Positions 19,511 through 30,194 are shown, numbered from the stretch's first letter. The stretch: 64,000 bases of DNA from Verrucomicrobiota bacterium (GCA_016871805.1 VHCG01000004.1:1-64000); one strand, 5' to 3'. Notes: a model not told the origin generated them from the letters alone. Made by a program: numbers and translations.

Positions 19511-19639
19511 ATGGCCACCGTGACACGGGTCAACAGCAAGAAGGCCAAGGAACTGGAGAATAAGAAGCGGTTCTGGTTCCCTACCCGGAACACAAAGGGC
19601 CCCAACGGCATGGACATGGCCGCGGGACTGGTCGACTAG
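19511..19639 (+). CDS. Possible 42-residue basic small protein
   Basis: A short frame beginning MATVTRVNSKKAKELENKK and ending KGPNGMDMAAGLVD. It is Lys-rich with a single aromatic patch (RFWFP), and about 85 percent of third positions are G or C. It points away from the 37-residue frame at 19433, with 77 bp between the two starts, and ends 39 bp before the converging DUF1501 gene. No ribosome binding site stands out. No family recognised. The composition resembles small nucleic-acid-binding proteins, but that is only an impression. Confidence 0.35.
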   Translation: MATVTRVNSKKAKELENKKRFWFPTRNTKGPNGMDMAAGLVD

Positions 19640-19678
19640 GCAACGCCTCTACCCGCTGCGAGCAGGACCCGATCCAGG

Positions 19679-21115
19679 TCAAGAGGGTGGAAGCAGCTCG
19701 GGGATCGGTTGCCCGAACGGCAGGATCGGCTGGGGACGTCCCGAGAAGTCGTCCAGGTTGGCGTTATAGTCGATGTCGAGGTGGTGGTAGACCGTCGCCC
19801 AGAGGTCGTTCGGGGAGAGGATGCGTTCGACGGGATGCTCTCCCCGCGCATTGGTGGCACCGATGATCTGACCCGTCCTCATGCCGCCACCCGATACGAT
19901 CAGGCTCATCGCCTGGGGCCAGTGATCCCGTCCGGGCTGGGTCACGCCCGTCTGGGTGCCCACCTTCTGCTCCAGCCGCGGCGTGCGACCGAACTCCCCG
20001 GTCACCACCAGCAGCACCTTCTTGTCGAGGCCACGCTGGTGGAGGTCCTCGATCAACGCACTGACCGCCTGGTCGTAGACCGGGAACCGCCATCGTGAAT
20101 CATCGAAGATGTGGCAGTTCACGGCGTGCGAATCCCAGTTGTAGCAGCAGCCTTTCGGCATCGGCCCGCTCGGAAACGGATTCTCCCAGACCATCGTGAC
20201 GAACGGGCACCCCGCCTCGACAAGTCGACGCGCCATCAGCCCGCGCTGTCCGTAGGCACTCCAGCCATAGCGATCCCGCACCGCTTTCGGCTCGGCCGAC
20301 AAGTCGAATGCCGTCCGCACCGCGTCGCTGGTCAGCATACCCACCGCCCTTTGGCTGAACCGGTCCATGGCCGACATCATGCCGCTCGAATCCATGTCCC
20401 GACGCAGCCGGTCCAGACCCGAGAGCAGGTGGATCCGGTCGTCGAGGCGGCCCTCCATGTCGGGGGTGAGACCGAGGTTCTGCACCTTGAACTTCGGGCT
20501 GCTGGGATCGCCCACGACCATGAATGGCGTATTGGCGGAACCCACCCAGGCGGGCCCGAGGCTGAAGACATCGATCTGGCCCCGGCCGTCATCGACGCCG
20601 GCGATGACCGGCGGCAGCGCCCCGCGATGCCGTCCCTCGATCATGCGGCTGACGATCGAGGTGACCGCCGGCGCATCGTTCACGAATTCGGTGGGCGTGG
20701 CCGGGATCCGACCCGTCATGAACCGCTTGTGCGCCCCGCCATGGTCCGCGAAGTCATGGCAGACGGAGCGGATGATGTTGAACTTGTCCGCGATCTTCGC
20801 CTGATGCGGGAACAGCTCACAGATCTGGATTCCAGAGACATTGGTCCGGATCGGACGGAAGTCGCCCCGAACCTCGATCGGCTGGTCCGGTTTCATGTCG
20901 TAGGTGTCGACATGGGCCGGACCTCCCGGCAACCAGATGAAGATCACCGCCTTATCCCCGGGCGATCGGCCGGACTCCTCGGCGATCGACCTGAACCGGA
21001 GGAAATCCGAGAGCCCGAGCCCCAGGGCGCTGAGGGCCCCCACCTCGAGGAAACTGCGGCGCGAGACCGGTCCAACGCACCGGGTTCGTGACGCGTTTTT
21101 CAACCTCGGGAACAT
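19679..21115 (-). CDS. DUF1501 protein, second copy, Tat-exported
   Basis: A 478-residue protein with a Tat leader (VSRRSFLEVGALSALGLGL). Marks of the family are AVIFIWLPGGPAHVDTYDMKP, DFADHGGAHKRFMTG, VVTGEFGRTPRLEQ and GRDHWPQAMSLIVSGGG. It belongs to the longer DUF1501 branch that ends with SPNDLWATVYHHLDID. The ATG at 21115 is preferred: a more upstream ATG at 21208 would place 31 extra codons in a dispersed repeat and give an unlikely leader. It lacks an adjacent DUF1549/DUF1553 partner, unlike the copy at 17786, and converges with the small frame ending at 19639. Confidence 0.88.
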   Translation of the reverse strand: MFPRLKNASRTRCVGPVSRRSFLEVGALSALGLGLSDFLRFRSIAEESGRSPGDKAVIFIWLPGGPAHVDTYDMKPDQPIEVRGDFRPIRTNVSGIQICELFPHQAKIADKFNIIRSVCHDFADHGGAHKRFMTGRIPATPTEFVNDAPAVTSIVSRMIEGRHRGALPPVIAGVDDGRGQIDVFSLGPAWVGSANTPFMVVGDPSSPKFKVQNLGLTPDMEGRLDDRIHLLSGLDRLRRDMDSSGMMSAMDRFSQRAVGMLTSDAVRTAFDLSAEPKAVRDRYGWSAYGQRGLMARRLVEAGCPFVTMVWENPFPSGPMPKGCCYNWDSHAVNCHIFDDSRWRFPVYDQAVSALIEDLHQRGLDKKVLLVVTGEFGRTPRLEQKVGTQTGVTQPGRDHWPQAMSLIVSGGGMRTGQIIGATNARGEHPVERILSPNDLWATVYHHLDIDYNANLDDFSGRPQPILPFGQPIPELLPPS

Positions 21116-21195
21116 CCCCCCGAGGTTGGTCGCGACCGGGTCCGCTGTGAAGTCTTTTGGCGGAAAAGCGATCTGGTCCCAGGGATCGGCGCGCC

Positions 21196-21239
21196 TTCCC
21201 TCTCTCATGCTCCTCCGCGACTCTGCGTCACCGCGTGAA
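21196..21239. repeat. Solo right arm of the foldback repeat
   Basis: CTCCTCCGCGACTCTGCGTC and flanking bases match the right arms of the paired elements at 34287, 42841 and 60195. No left arm was found nearby. It lies just upstream of the DUF1501 gene, between it and the tRNA genes, and argues against any protein start inside it. Confidence 0.5.
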
Positions 21240-21268
21240 CCGATCTTCCCTCCTCCGCCAGGAAAAGC

Positions 21269-21343
21269 TGGCGACCCCACGGGGACTCGAACCCCGGTTA
21301 CTGCCGTGAAAGGGCGGTGTCCTAACCACTAGACGATGGGGTC
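21269..21343 (-). tRNA. tRNA-Glu (anticodon TTC)
   Basis: The minus strand folds as a cloverleaf. The acceptor arms GACCCCA and TGGGGTC pair over seven bases, the discriminator is G and CCA is encoded. The D arm contains AGTGGTTAGGA, the anticodon loop is CTTTCAC with TTC, and the T arm CGGGG-TTCGAGT-CCCCG is perfect. The anticodon stem CCGCC/GGCAG has one C-A mismatch at the second pair, where most bacterial tRNA-Glu genes have C-G. The next tRNA gene lies 24 bp upstream of it on the same strand. Confidence 0.95.
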
Positions 21344-21367
21344 GTCTTCTGTCTCCGGCGACGGCGC

Positions 21368-21442
21368 TGGTGGGTCGGGTGGGACTCGAACCCACGACCA
21401 ACGGCTTAAAAGGCCGCTGCTCTACCACTGAGCTACCAACCC
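21368..21442 (-). tRNA. tRNA-Lys (anticodon TTT)
   Basis: The minus strand gives acceptor arms GGGTTGG and CCGACCC (one G-T pair), discriminator A and an encoded CCA. The D arm contains AGCTCAGTGGTAGAGC, the anticodon loop is CTTTTAA (TTT) and the T arm is GTGGG-TTCGAGT-CCCAC. It is probably transcribed together with the tRNA-Glu gene downstream of it and is divergent from fabD. Confidence 0.95.
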
Positions 21443-21592
21443 GCGCTCCGCGCAAGAGGCTCGGCAACGTACCGGGACACTCCGACCACGCAAGCGTTTT
21501 GAACCAATCAGCGTTTTGAACCGATCCGACTCGATCCACCCCAAGGCTTCGGTCTTTCCGTCGTCGCGACCTCCGATACCCTCGGCCGCGAC

Positions 21593-22522
21593 ATGAAGAC
21601 CGCGTTTCTCTTCGCCGGACAGGGTTCTCAGGTGATCGGCATGGGCAAGGATCTCGCCGCCGCCTTTCCAACCGCCCAGGCCCGCGTCGCCCAGGCCGAC
21701 CAGATCCTGGGATACCCCCTCAGCCAGATCGCCTTCGAGGGACCCGAGGACCAACTGACCCGTACCGAGAACGCCCAGCCCGCCATCTATCTCGTCAGCT
21801 GGATCGCCATGGAGCTCCTCCAGGAACGCGTGCCCGGACTGAAGGCCGACGCCACCGCCGGACTCTCCCTCGGCGAGTTCACCGCGCTCGCGGCGGCCGG
21901 GGTCATGACCTTCGAGGACGGCCTCCGGGTCGTCCGGGCCCGGGGACGCTTCATGCACGAGGCGTGCGAGGCGACGCGCGGCGGCATGGCCGCCATCATC
22001 GGGCTCGACGAGGCCCCGACCCGCGAGGTCTGCGAGGCCACCGGGGTCACCCTCGCCAACCTCAACTGTCCCGGGCAGATCGTCATCTCCGGCGAGCTCG
22101 ACCGCATCCCGGCCGCCATCGAGGCCGCCAAGGCCAAGGGAGCCAAGCGCGCCATCCCACTCACCGTCGCCGGCGCCTACCACTCCCCGCTGATGCAGTC
22201 GGCCCAGCCCCGGCTCGCCGCCGAGCTGCAGTCGATCCCCCTCCAGTCCCCACACGTCCCGGTGATCGCCAACGTCACGGCCCAGCCCCACGGCAGCCCG
22301 ACCGAGATCGCCCGACTGCTGGTCGACCAGGTCACCCAGCCGGTGCGCTGGGAGGAGTCCATCCGATGCCTCCTCGCCCAGGGCTTCACCCGCTTCATCG
22401 AACTCGGCCCCGGCACCGCCCTGACCGGGTTCCTCAAGCGGATCGACAAGACCGCCACCGTGCTGAACGTGGCCGATGTGGCGAGTCTCGACGCCACCGC
22501 GAAGGCGCTCGGCGCGGCCTGA
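21593..22522 (+). CDS. fabD: Malonyl-CoA:ACP transacylase
   Basis: A 309-residue cytoplasmic enzyme of fatty acid synthesis that moves the malonyl group from CoA to acyl carrier protein. It has the N-terminal FLFAGQGSQ, the nucleophile in GLSLGEF (Ser92; the family's GHSLGE with Leu for His), the malonyl-binding Arg in RARGRFM (about Arg117), the catalytic His in YHSPLM, and a C-terminal ELGPGTALTGF. Length is normal. The ATG at 21593 is the only sensible start. Other fab genes are not adjacent; the next gene encodes a metallo-beta-lactamase-fold protein. Confidence 0.95.
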   Translation: MKTAFLFAGQGSQVIGMGKDLAAAFPTAQARVAQADQILGYPLSQIAFEGPEDQLTRTENAQPAIYLVSWIAMELLQERVPGLKADATAGLSLGEFTALAAAGVMTFEDGLRVVRARGRFMHEACEATRGGMAAIIGLDEAPTREVCEATGVTLANLNCPGQIVISGELDRIPAAIEAAKAKGAKRAIPLTVAGAYHSPLMQSAQPRLAAELQSIPLQSPHVPVIANVTAQPHGSPTEIARLLVDQVTQPVRWEESIRCLLAQGFTRFIELGPGTALTGFLKRIDKTATVLNVADVASLDATAKALGAA

Positions 22523-22581
22523 ATCGAACTTGGACGCGACGGACGATTGCCTGCCCCGGGCCCCCGTCCTACGCTCACCGC

Positions 22582-23406
22582 ATGAGTCTGGAAGACAGCA
22601 TCGGCGACATCCTCCGCAAGGCCCGCATCTCCACCGAAACCTCGGCCGCTGCGGCTTCGAAGGCCTCCGGTCTGTCCGAGGCGGACTACGAGGCGATCGA
22701 GTCCACCGGCAAGGCGCCGGCAGACACGCGGTTCGGTCCGCTTGGCGACCTGCTCACGATCAGCGGGTCGCGTCTCGAGGCCCAAAGCCACGGCTGGCTT
22801 CCCGCCGCGGTGGACCTCACCGCCTGGCAGGCGCTCGAGATGATCACCACCGCCGGCGACGGCATGACGGTGAACGCCTATCTGGTCTGGGATCCCGCCA
22901 CCAAGAAGGCGGTGCTGTTCGACACCGGGTTCGAGGCCGCCCCGATCCTCGCCCTGATCCAGGACCACGCGCTGCATCTCGAACACATCCTGATCACCCA
23001 CTCCCATGCCGATCACGTGGCGGCGCTGGGCGATCTCCGGAAGGCCTTCCCGAACGTCCGGATCCACTCCGGCTCCCGCCAAGCCCCCGCGGACCAGCAG
23101 CTCAAGGCGGGCAGCACCTTCACGGCCGGCTCCCTGCACATCCGTCATCACCCCACCCCGGGTCACGCCGAGGACGGAGTCACCTTTGTCGTCACCGGCT
23201 GGGCCAACCATGCGCCGCCCGTGGCCATCGTCGGCGACGCCATCTTCGCCGGATCGATGGGCGGAGCGCGCGATCAGCTGAAGCTGGCACGGGCCCGGGT
23301 CCAGGACGTCATCCTGTCCCTTCCCGCCCCCACCCTGATCTGCTCCGGCCATGGCCCCATCACGACCGTTGGCGAGGAGAAGGCCCACAACCCCTGGTTC
23401 CCATGA
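22582..23406 (+). CDS. HTH plus metallo-beta-lactamase-fold hydrolase
   Basis: A 274-residue protein. Residues 1-65 look like a small helix-turn-helix of the XRE type (SAAAASKASGLSEADYEAIE). Residues 85-270 form a metallo-beta-lactamase fold with H140-S-H142-A-D144-H145, the third His in PGHAEDG, the bridging Asp in GDAIFAG (about 219) and a final GHG. The binuclear metal set is complete, as in glyoxalase II-like thioesterases. The substrate is unknown. A long in-frame extension upstream lies inside fabD and is rejected. The stop overlaps the next ATG (ATGA). Confidence 0.8.
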   Translation: MSLEDSIGDILRKARISTETSAAAASKASGLSEADYEAIESTGKAPADTRFGPLGDLLTISGSRLEAQSHGWLPAAVDLTAWQALEMITTAGDGMTVNAYLVWDPATKKAVLFDTGFEAAPILALIQDHALHLEHILITHSHADHVAALGDLRKAFPNVRIHSGSRQAPADQQLKAGSTFTAGSLHIRHHPTPGHAEDGVTFVVTGWANHAPPVAIVGDAIFAGSMGGARDQLKLARARVQDVILSLPAPTLICSGHGPITTVGEEKAHNPWFP

Positions 23407-23903
23407 ACGCCCAGCGCCTGGTTCTGATGTCCGTCCTCGCGACGGTCTGGATGGCCCCGAACGCGGTCGGTGCGGATCCCGCACTGGCCCAGTCGACCAA
23501 CGGCATCCCAGGAACCAAGGCTCCGACCCCGGTGACCGCACCCTCGATCACCGAGGCCCCTGCCCGGCCGGAGGCGAAGAATGGCGAGATCCCACAGGTC
23601 CTGAGCACCACGACCTCGAAGGCCACGACTCCAGGGGAGGACACGAAGCGTCGACTCGAGACGCCCCCACCCTCGGAATGGATCGAGAAATACGGCAGCG
23701 CCGGCTTCCTGATCCGTCAGCCGAGCCGACGCAATTTCGTGGAGCTCTTCAATCCCCGCGCCCCGCAATCCTACGGGCCGCGTCCCAAGCCGACCTTCAA
23801 CAAGGATCCGAACCTGAAGCCGGGGGCGACCCTGCCCCGGACCTTCATCCGCGACGGCATCCGGAATGAGCCCGACCTCAAGGTCTACTCGCTCCCATTC
23901 TGA
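23403..23903 (+). CDS. Small secreted protein of unknown function
   Basis: A 166-residue protein with a signal peptide (VLMSVLATVWMAPNAVGA) and then a Thr, Pro and Ala-rich linker to about residue 85. A conserved-looking C-terminal region follows with EWIEKYGSAGFLIRQPSRRNF and FNPRAPQSYG. No family recognised. Its ATG overlaps the metallo-beta-lactamase-fold gene stop and the next gene starts 9 bp after its own stop. The three genes are therefore probably co-transcribed, and a cell-envelope location next to a muramidase gene is suggestive. Confidence 0.65.
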   Translation: MNAQRLVLMSVLATVWMAPNAVGADPALAQSTNGIPGTKAPTPVTAPSITEAPARPEAKNGEIPQVLSTTTSKATTPGEDTKRRLETPPPSEWIEKYGSAGFLIRQPSRRNFVELFNPRAPQSYGPRPKPTFNKDPNLKPGATLPRTFIRDGIRNEPDLKVYSLPF

Positions 23904-23912
23904 ACCGTCGGC

Positions 23913-26315
23913 ATGGGATTGCGTCTTCCACCGGCCGGACTCGTTTTCCTGCTGGGCGGGCTCCTGACCGGACTCCTGCGCATCCACGCCGGGGAATTCC
24001 GTCCCTCCAAGCTCGCGGCACTGGATGCCGCCGTCACGAACGCCATCGCCGCCGGTCGTCTTCCCGGGGGAGTGCTGTGGCTGGAGCGACAGGGCGAGGC
24101 CCAGGTGCGGGCGTATGGCGAACGAAGCATCCGACCCACCCGGGAACCGATGACCCCGGACACGGTGTTCGACGCGGCATCGCTGACCAAGGTGGTGGTG
24201 ACGACCCCGTGCCTGCTGAGGCTGGTGGAGGACGGACGCGTGGATCTGGACGCGCCGGTCGGACGGTATCTCGAGGGATTCTCGGGCGAGGGGCGGGAAG
24301 CCATCACCGTTCGCCACCTCCTGACGCATGTCTCGGGCCTACCCTCCGGACTCCCGAGGTCGAGCCCCTGGCAGGGATCCAGCAACGCCCTGGTCCTCGC
24401 CCAAACCCAACCGCTCGTTGAGCCACCCGGGACACGGTTCCGGTACAGCGACATCAACTTCATCCTGCTGGGGCTCCTCATCGAAAAGGCGTCCGGGGTC
24501 CCGCTCGACCGGTTCGCGACCAACACCCTGTTCGCCCCACTCGGCATGACCCGGTCCGGCTACCTGCCGTTCACGCCGTCCGGGACCAACGATCTTCCGC
24601 AGAACCTCCCGGACTCCGGAATCGACCGAATCGCCCCGACCGAGGAACTCGCCGGCCCGGTGGTCCTCCGCGGGGTGGTCCATGACCCCACTGCCCGTCG
24701 GCTAGGCGGGGTGGCGGGTCATGCCGGTCTCTTCGCCAGCGCCGACGATCTGGCGCGCTTCAGCCGGATGTTGCTCAACGGGGGCACCCTCGAGGGTCGA
24801 ACGATTCTCAGGCCGGAGACGGTCCGCCAGATGATCGCCGTGCAGACCCCGCCCGGACTGCCGCGTCGAGGACTCGGCTGGGACATCGATTCCCCCTACG
24901 CAGGCCCTCGGGGCAGCGTGTTTCCGCTGGGGAGCTACGGTCACACGGGCTGGACCGGCACCTCGCTCTGGATCGATCCCTTTTCCCGCACCTTCCTGAT
25001 CTTCCTGTCGAATCGGAACCACCCGACCGAGGAAGGCAACGTCGTGGCCCTCCGCCGCGAACTCGGAACCCTCGCTGCCGAAGCGGTGGAGTCCTTCAAC
25101 TTCGTGGGCGTTCCAGGAGCCCTGCCGCCGGCACCGGCCTCCACCAACGGCGTCACCACGACCGCCGGGCCGACCCAGACCGAGGTCCTCAACGGCATCG
25201 ATGTGCTGGTCCGGGACAACTTCCGCCCCCTCCAAGGATTGCGCGTCGGACTGGTCACCAACCAGACGGGCCGGGATCGTCAGCGTCGCCCCACGATCGA
25301 TCTCCTGCGCGCCGCCACCAACCTCCAGCTCGTCGCACTGTTCAGTCCCGAACACGGCATCCGTGGGGCGCTCGACCAGGAGAAGATCGGCGACACCACC
25401 GACCCCGTCTCCGGGCTTCCCGTGTACAGCCTCTACGGAGAACGACGGACTCCGAGTCCCGAACAGCTCGCGCCGCTCGATGCCGTGGTGTTCGACATCC
25501 AGGACATCGGCTGCCGGTTCTATACCTACATTTCCACGCTCGGGAACTGTCTTGAAGCCACCGCCCGGGCCGGGAAGCGGCTCATCGTGCTCGACCGCAT
25601 CAACCCGATTACCGGTCGGGTCGAGGGCCCGATCTCATCCGGGGAACGCAGCTTCGTGGCGTGGCACGAGATCCCCCTGCGCCACGGCATGACCGTCGGG
25701 GAGCTCGCACGGCTCTTCAATGCGGAGCGGAAGCTGAACGCCCGACTGGAGGTCATCCGGGTCGAGGGCTGGACTCCCAGCCAGTGGATGGACCAGACCG
25801 GGCTGCCCTGGGTCAACCCCTCGCCCAACATGCGGAGCCTCACCGAAGCGACCCTCTATCCAGGCGTGGGCCTGCTGGAGTTCTGCGCGGTGTCGGTGGG
25901 ACGCGGCACCGGAACGCCATTCGAGGTCCTGGGTGCCCCCTATATCGACGACCTGACACTTGCTGCGGAACTCAACCGGGCGGGTCTCCTTGGAGTACGC
26001 TTCCTGCCGATCCGGTTCACCCCTACCGGGAGCGTGTTCGCTGGGAAGGACTGTGGCGGGGTTCAGATCCTCCTGACGGATCGGAGCCAGTTTCGTGCGG
26101 CCGACCTCGGGGTACTGCTGGCGACGACCCTGCAGCGCCGGTACCCGGATCAGTTGCAGCTCGATCGCATGAGCCGGCTGCTCATGAGCCCAACGGTCCT
26201 GGAGGCGATCAAGGCCGGGAGCGCGCTGGGGGATATCCGGGCGCTCTGGAATGGTGCCGTGACGCAGTTCGAATCCCGCCGAAAGGAACATCTGCTGTAC
26301 CCCAGGGGAAGTTGA
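23913..26315 (+). CDS. Serine hydrolase fused to a NamZ-type muramidase
   Basis: An 800-residue exported protein with two enzymatic halves. Residues about 28-385 are a class C beta-lactamase/penicillin-binding-protein-like serine hydrolase: S90-L-T-K93 (SxxK), Y178-S-D180 at the YxN position and a late YGHTGWTGTS. Residues about 425-800 are a DUF1343 domain, the family of NamZ exo-beta-N-acetylmuramidases (GH171), with LVTNQTGRD, FSPEHGIRG, VFDIQDIGCRFYTYI, VLDRINPI and GVGLLEFCAVSVGRGT. Both halves act on peptidoglycan-type substrates, so wall recycling in the periplasm is the likely role. The start gives a hydrophobic leader. The YxN motif carrying Asp should be noted. Confidence 0.85.
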   Translation: MGLRLPPAGLVFLLGGLLTGLLRIHAGEFRPSKLAALDAAVTNAIAAGRLPGGVLWLERQGEAQVRAYGERSIRPTREPMTPDTVFDAASLTKVVVTTPCLLRLVEDGRVDLDAPVGRYLEGFSGEGREAITVRHLLTHVSGLPSGLPRSSPWQGSSNALVLAQTQPLVEPPGTRFRYSDINFILLGLLIEKASGVPLDRFATNTLFAPLGMTRSGYLPFTPSGTNDLPQNLPDSGIDRIAPTEELAGPVVLRGVVHDPTARRLGGVAGHAGLFASADDLARFSRMLLNGGTLEGRTILRPETVRQMIAVQTPPGLPRRGLGWDIDSPYAGPRGSVFPLGSYGHTGWTGTSLWIDPFSRTFLIFLSNRNHPTEEGNVVALRRELGTLAAEAVESFNFVGVPGALPPAPASTNGVTTTAGPTQTEVLNGIDVLVRDNFRPLQGLRVGLVTNQTGRDRQRRPTIDLLRAATNLQLVALFSPEHGIRGALDQEKIGDTTDPVSGLPVYSLYGERRTPSPEQLAPLDAVVFDIQDIGCRFYTYISTLGNCLEATARAGKRLIVLDRINPITGRVEGPISSGERSFVAWHEIPLRHGMTVGELARLFNAERKLNARLEVIRVEGWTPSQWMDQTGLPWVNPSPNMRSLTEATLYPGVGLLEFCAVSVGRGTGTPFEVLGAPYIDDLTLAAELNRAGLLGVRFLPIRFTPTGSVFAGKDCGGVQILLTDRSQFRAADLGVLLATTLQRRYPDQLQLDRMSRLLMSPTVLEAIKAGSALGDIRALWNGAVTQFESRRKEHLLYPRGS

Positions 26316-26344
26316 AAACCGGGCACACGGAGCCGGAAGACGGC

Positions 26345-26372
26345 CTCACGCGGAGACACGGAGACTTGGAGG
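26345..26372. repeat. Solo left arm of the foldback repeat
   Basis: CTCACGCGGAGACACGGAGA and the next eight bases match the left arms at 34287, 42841 and 60195. No matching right arm was found in the rest of the gap. It lies 30 bp past the stop of the muramidase fusion gene. Confidence 0.5.
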
Positions 26373-26598
26373 ATGTTGAAGGAAACCGGCTGAGCCACTC
26401 GATGCGCTGAGTCTCGCGGGGATGTTGGGGATGCCACGGAGGTCTCTACCACGATAGTATGAGCTGGGATCCACTCCGTTCGGTCCCCGTAGACTTCGTG
26501 AGGGTTGTGCGGAGCTGGGGGGTTGAGGCGGGGCTGTCTGACGCTCGAGAGGCTCCCGACTTCCTTCACGGGTGAGCAACGCGCGGCGGGTCGAGATG

Positions 26599-26688
26599 GG
26601 GACCTGAGGGACCAGGTCCCTACCCTGAAAAGTCAGTCCCTGACACGGCGGGCGCTCCCGCGCTCGGTGATGAAGAGCACTGCATCAC
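26599..26688. repeat. Hairpin repeat, modules A and B
   Basis: Module A (26599-26620) is GGGACCTG-AGGGAC-CAGGTCCC, a perfect 8-bp stem. Module B (26667-26688) is GTGATGAAG-AGCA-CTGCATCAC with one mismatch. Between them, GGCGGGCGCT resembles the GGTGGGCGCT that precedes module B at 60439. This sits between the muramidase fusion gene and acs, both of which end towards it. The rest of the 445-bp gap 26316-26760 has the solo foldback arm and nothing else I recognise. Confidence 0.6.
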
Positions 26689-26760
26689 CCACGCTCAGGG
26701 ATCTGACGGAGACCTGTCTGAACCCTCAACTCTCAACGCTCAGCTCTCAACTGCCCGGCC

Positions 26761-28770
<2,010 letters not shown>

Positions 28771-28892
28771 GCGACGTCGGAAACGAATCAACGAAACAGT
28801 GTGAAGAGGCCCATGCACCCCCGTCAATGAGCATGGGCACGGTAACGACCGAAGGTTGGACGAACTCCACGGTGTTCCTGATTCCCCGGTGG

Positions 28893-28914
28893 GTGCCGCA
28901 GTGCTCTGCGGCAC
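28893..28914. repeat. Hairpin repeat, module B copy (perfect stem)
   Basis: GTGCCGCAG-TGCT-CTGCGGCAC is a perfect 9-bp stem with a 4-base loop. It has the same geometry as module B elsewhere (GTGxxxCAG, four bases, CTGCxxCAC). It lies in the 344-bp gap upstream of acs. Confidence 0.55.
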
Positions 28915-29070
28915 TTGGGCTCGAAGAGCCCAACCGACCCCATGTGCAACCGGATACTGGACTGAGTCATTCCCGGGGGGGCTGTCAGATCCGGAGATCA
29001 CGGGGATCTCGGATGCGTCCAGGGATCTCGTCCACTTTCACAGGTGAGCCACGCGAGGGAGATCCAGATG

Positions 29071-29092
29071 GGGACCTGAGGGACCAGGTCCC
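29071..29092. repeat. Hairpin repeat, module A copy
   Basis: GGGACCTG-AGGGAC-CAGGTCCC is identical over 22 bases to the copy at 26599. Here module A lies after module B (28893), the reverse of the order at 26599 and 60391. Outside the two modules the gap 28771-29114 shows no gene. Confidence 0.6.
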
Positions 29093-29114
29093 TACCTTGA
29101 GGTCCCTACCGCGA

Positions 29115-30125
29115 CTACTTCCCGCCAGCCGGGGCCATCTCAACAACCACGTCGGCACCCTGGCCGGCGGCGATCTCGAGGGACTGCTTCACGACGCCCG
29201 CCTTGAGATGGTTCACCTCGAGGTCGTACTTGCCCGGGGGCAGTCCGGCCGGGAGTTCGAACCCGCCCTTGTCATCCGTCACGGTGAAGAACGGATTCTC
29301 GAGGACGTGCACGTAGGCGACCATCCAGGGATGGACGTTGCAGGCGAACTTCACGCCCAGCTCCGGCTTGTCGAAGGCCTTCTCGTTGACCTGGTCCTTG
29401 GAAGCCTGGGCGAAATTGAATCCCTTGTTGCTCTTGGGGGTGGCGTTGACGTTGTGCATGAACGGATCCGAGTTCTTCACCTTGAAGGTCTCCCCGACCA
29501 GCACCGCCGAGACGTAGGGCTCGTACATGCAGCCCGCCTGATCGATCAGGATGGGCTCCGCCCGCTTGCTGCCGTCGCCAGCAGGAGCCTGGACGATCCG
29601 GACCAGCGCATAGCGCAGACCGCCGTCATCCCCGACCACATAGCCGCGGGTCCGGGCCGTGCCCACCGCGACCTTGCCGCAGTTGGCGTCCGACTTGACC
29701 GCGCCGATAACCGTCTCGGGCGGCGGGGTGCCCTTGAGGACCACCCGGCCCCGGATCTTCCCATCCGCGGTTGGCGTGACCTTGGGGGGATTGACCGTCA
29801 CCGCGGCGGCAACCGCGGGAGCCGGCTTGATGGCCGGCTTCGCCTCGGCGGCGGGAGTTTCCGCGGCCGGTGCCTTCTCCGCAGCAGGAGCGCCGTGGCC
29901 GTGGGAAGTCCCAGCAGCAGCAACCTCCTGTACGTTCACCACAATGATCTGGTTGGTGATGATCGGCCGGGGCTTCGCGCCGGGTTCATGAACAACCTCC
30001 TTGGATGGCCCCTTGAGGGCGAAGAACACGGTCGCGGCAGCGGCGAGCAGCAACAGCAGCGCGATCAGGATCAGCAACGGATCGGACAGGGGGGATTGGG
30101 ATTTACGGTCGGCAGCGGACGACAT
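29115..30125 (-). CDS. Membrane-anchored cupredoxin-like protein
   Basis: A 336-residue protein with one N-terminal membrane helix (LLILIALLLLLAAAATVFFA, residues 16-35), an Ala/Pro-rich linker and a periplasmic C-terminal domain. That domain has IRGRVVLKGTPPPE, DPFMHNVNAT and FACNVHPWMVAYVHVLENPF, so His and Cys-x2-His residues are placed as in plastocyanin-like or methylamine-utilisation-type copper sites. A short carboxypeptidase-regulatory-like beta module follows (FELPAGLPPGKYDLEV). Likely electron transfer or metal binding at the cell surface. The ATG at 30125 puts the helix close to the N-terminus; 20 upstream codons are dropped. It may share a transcript with the pirin and peroxidase genes upstream. 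Confidence 0.75.
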   Translation of the reverse strand: MSSAADRKSQSPLSDPLLILIALLLLLAAAATVFFALKGPSKEVVHEPGAKPRPIITNQIIVVNVQEVAAAGTSHGHGAPAAEKAPAAETPAAEAKPAIKPAPAVAAAVTVNPPKVTPTADGKIRGRVVLKGTPPPETVIGAVKSDANCGKVAVGTARTRGYVVGDDGGLRYALVRIVQAPAGDGSKRAEPILIDQAGCMYEPYVSAVLVGETFKVKNSDPFMHNVNATPKSNKGFNFAQASKDQVNEKAFDKPELGVKFACNVHPWMVAYVHVLENPFFTVTDDKGGFELPAGLPPGKYDLEVNHLKAGVVKQSLEIAAGQGADVVVEMAPAGGK

Positions 30126-30194
30126 GGCGCGAGGAGAATCCGACACCCGCGATCGAGCGCAAGTCCCGACATCGACCGCACCCATTCCTCAGCC

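Noticed and set aside
21116-21280. N-terminal extension of the second DUF1501 gene
   Set aside because: The extra codons cross a solo foldback arm and would bury the Tat leader; the ATG at 21115 gives a normal leader.
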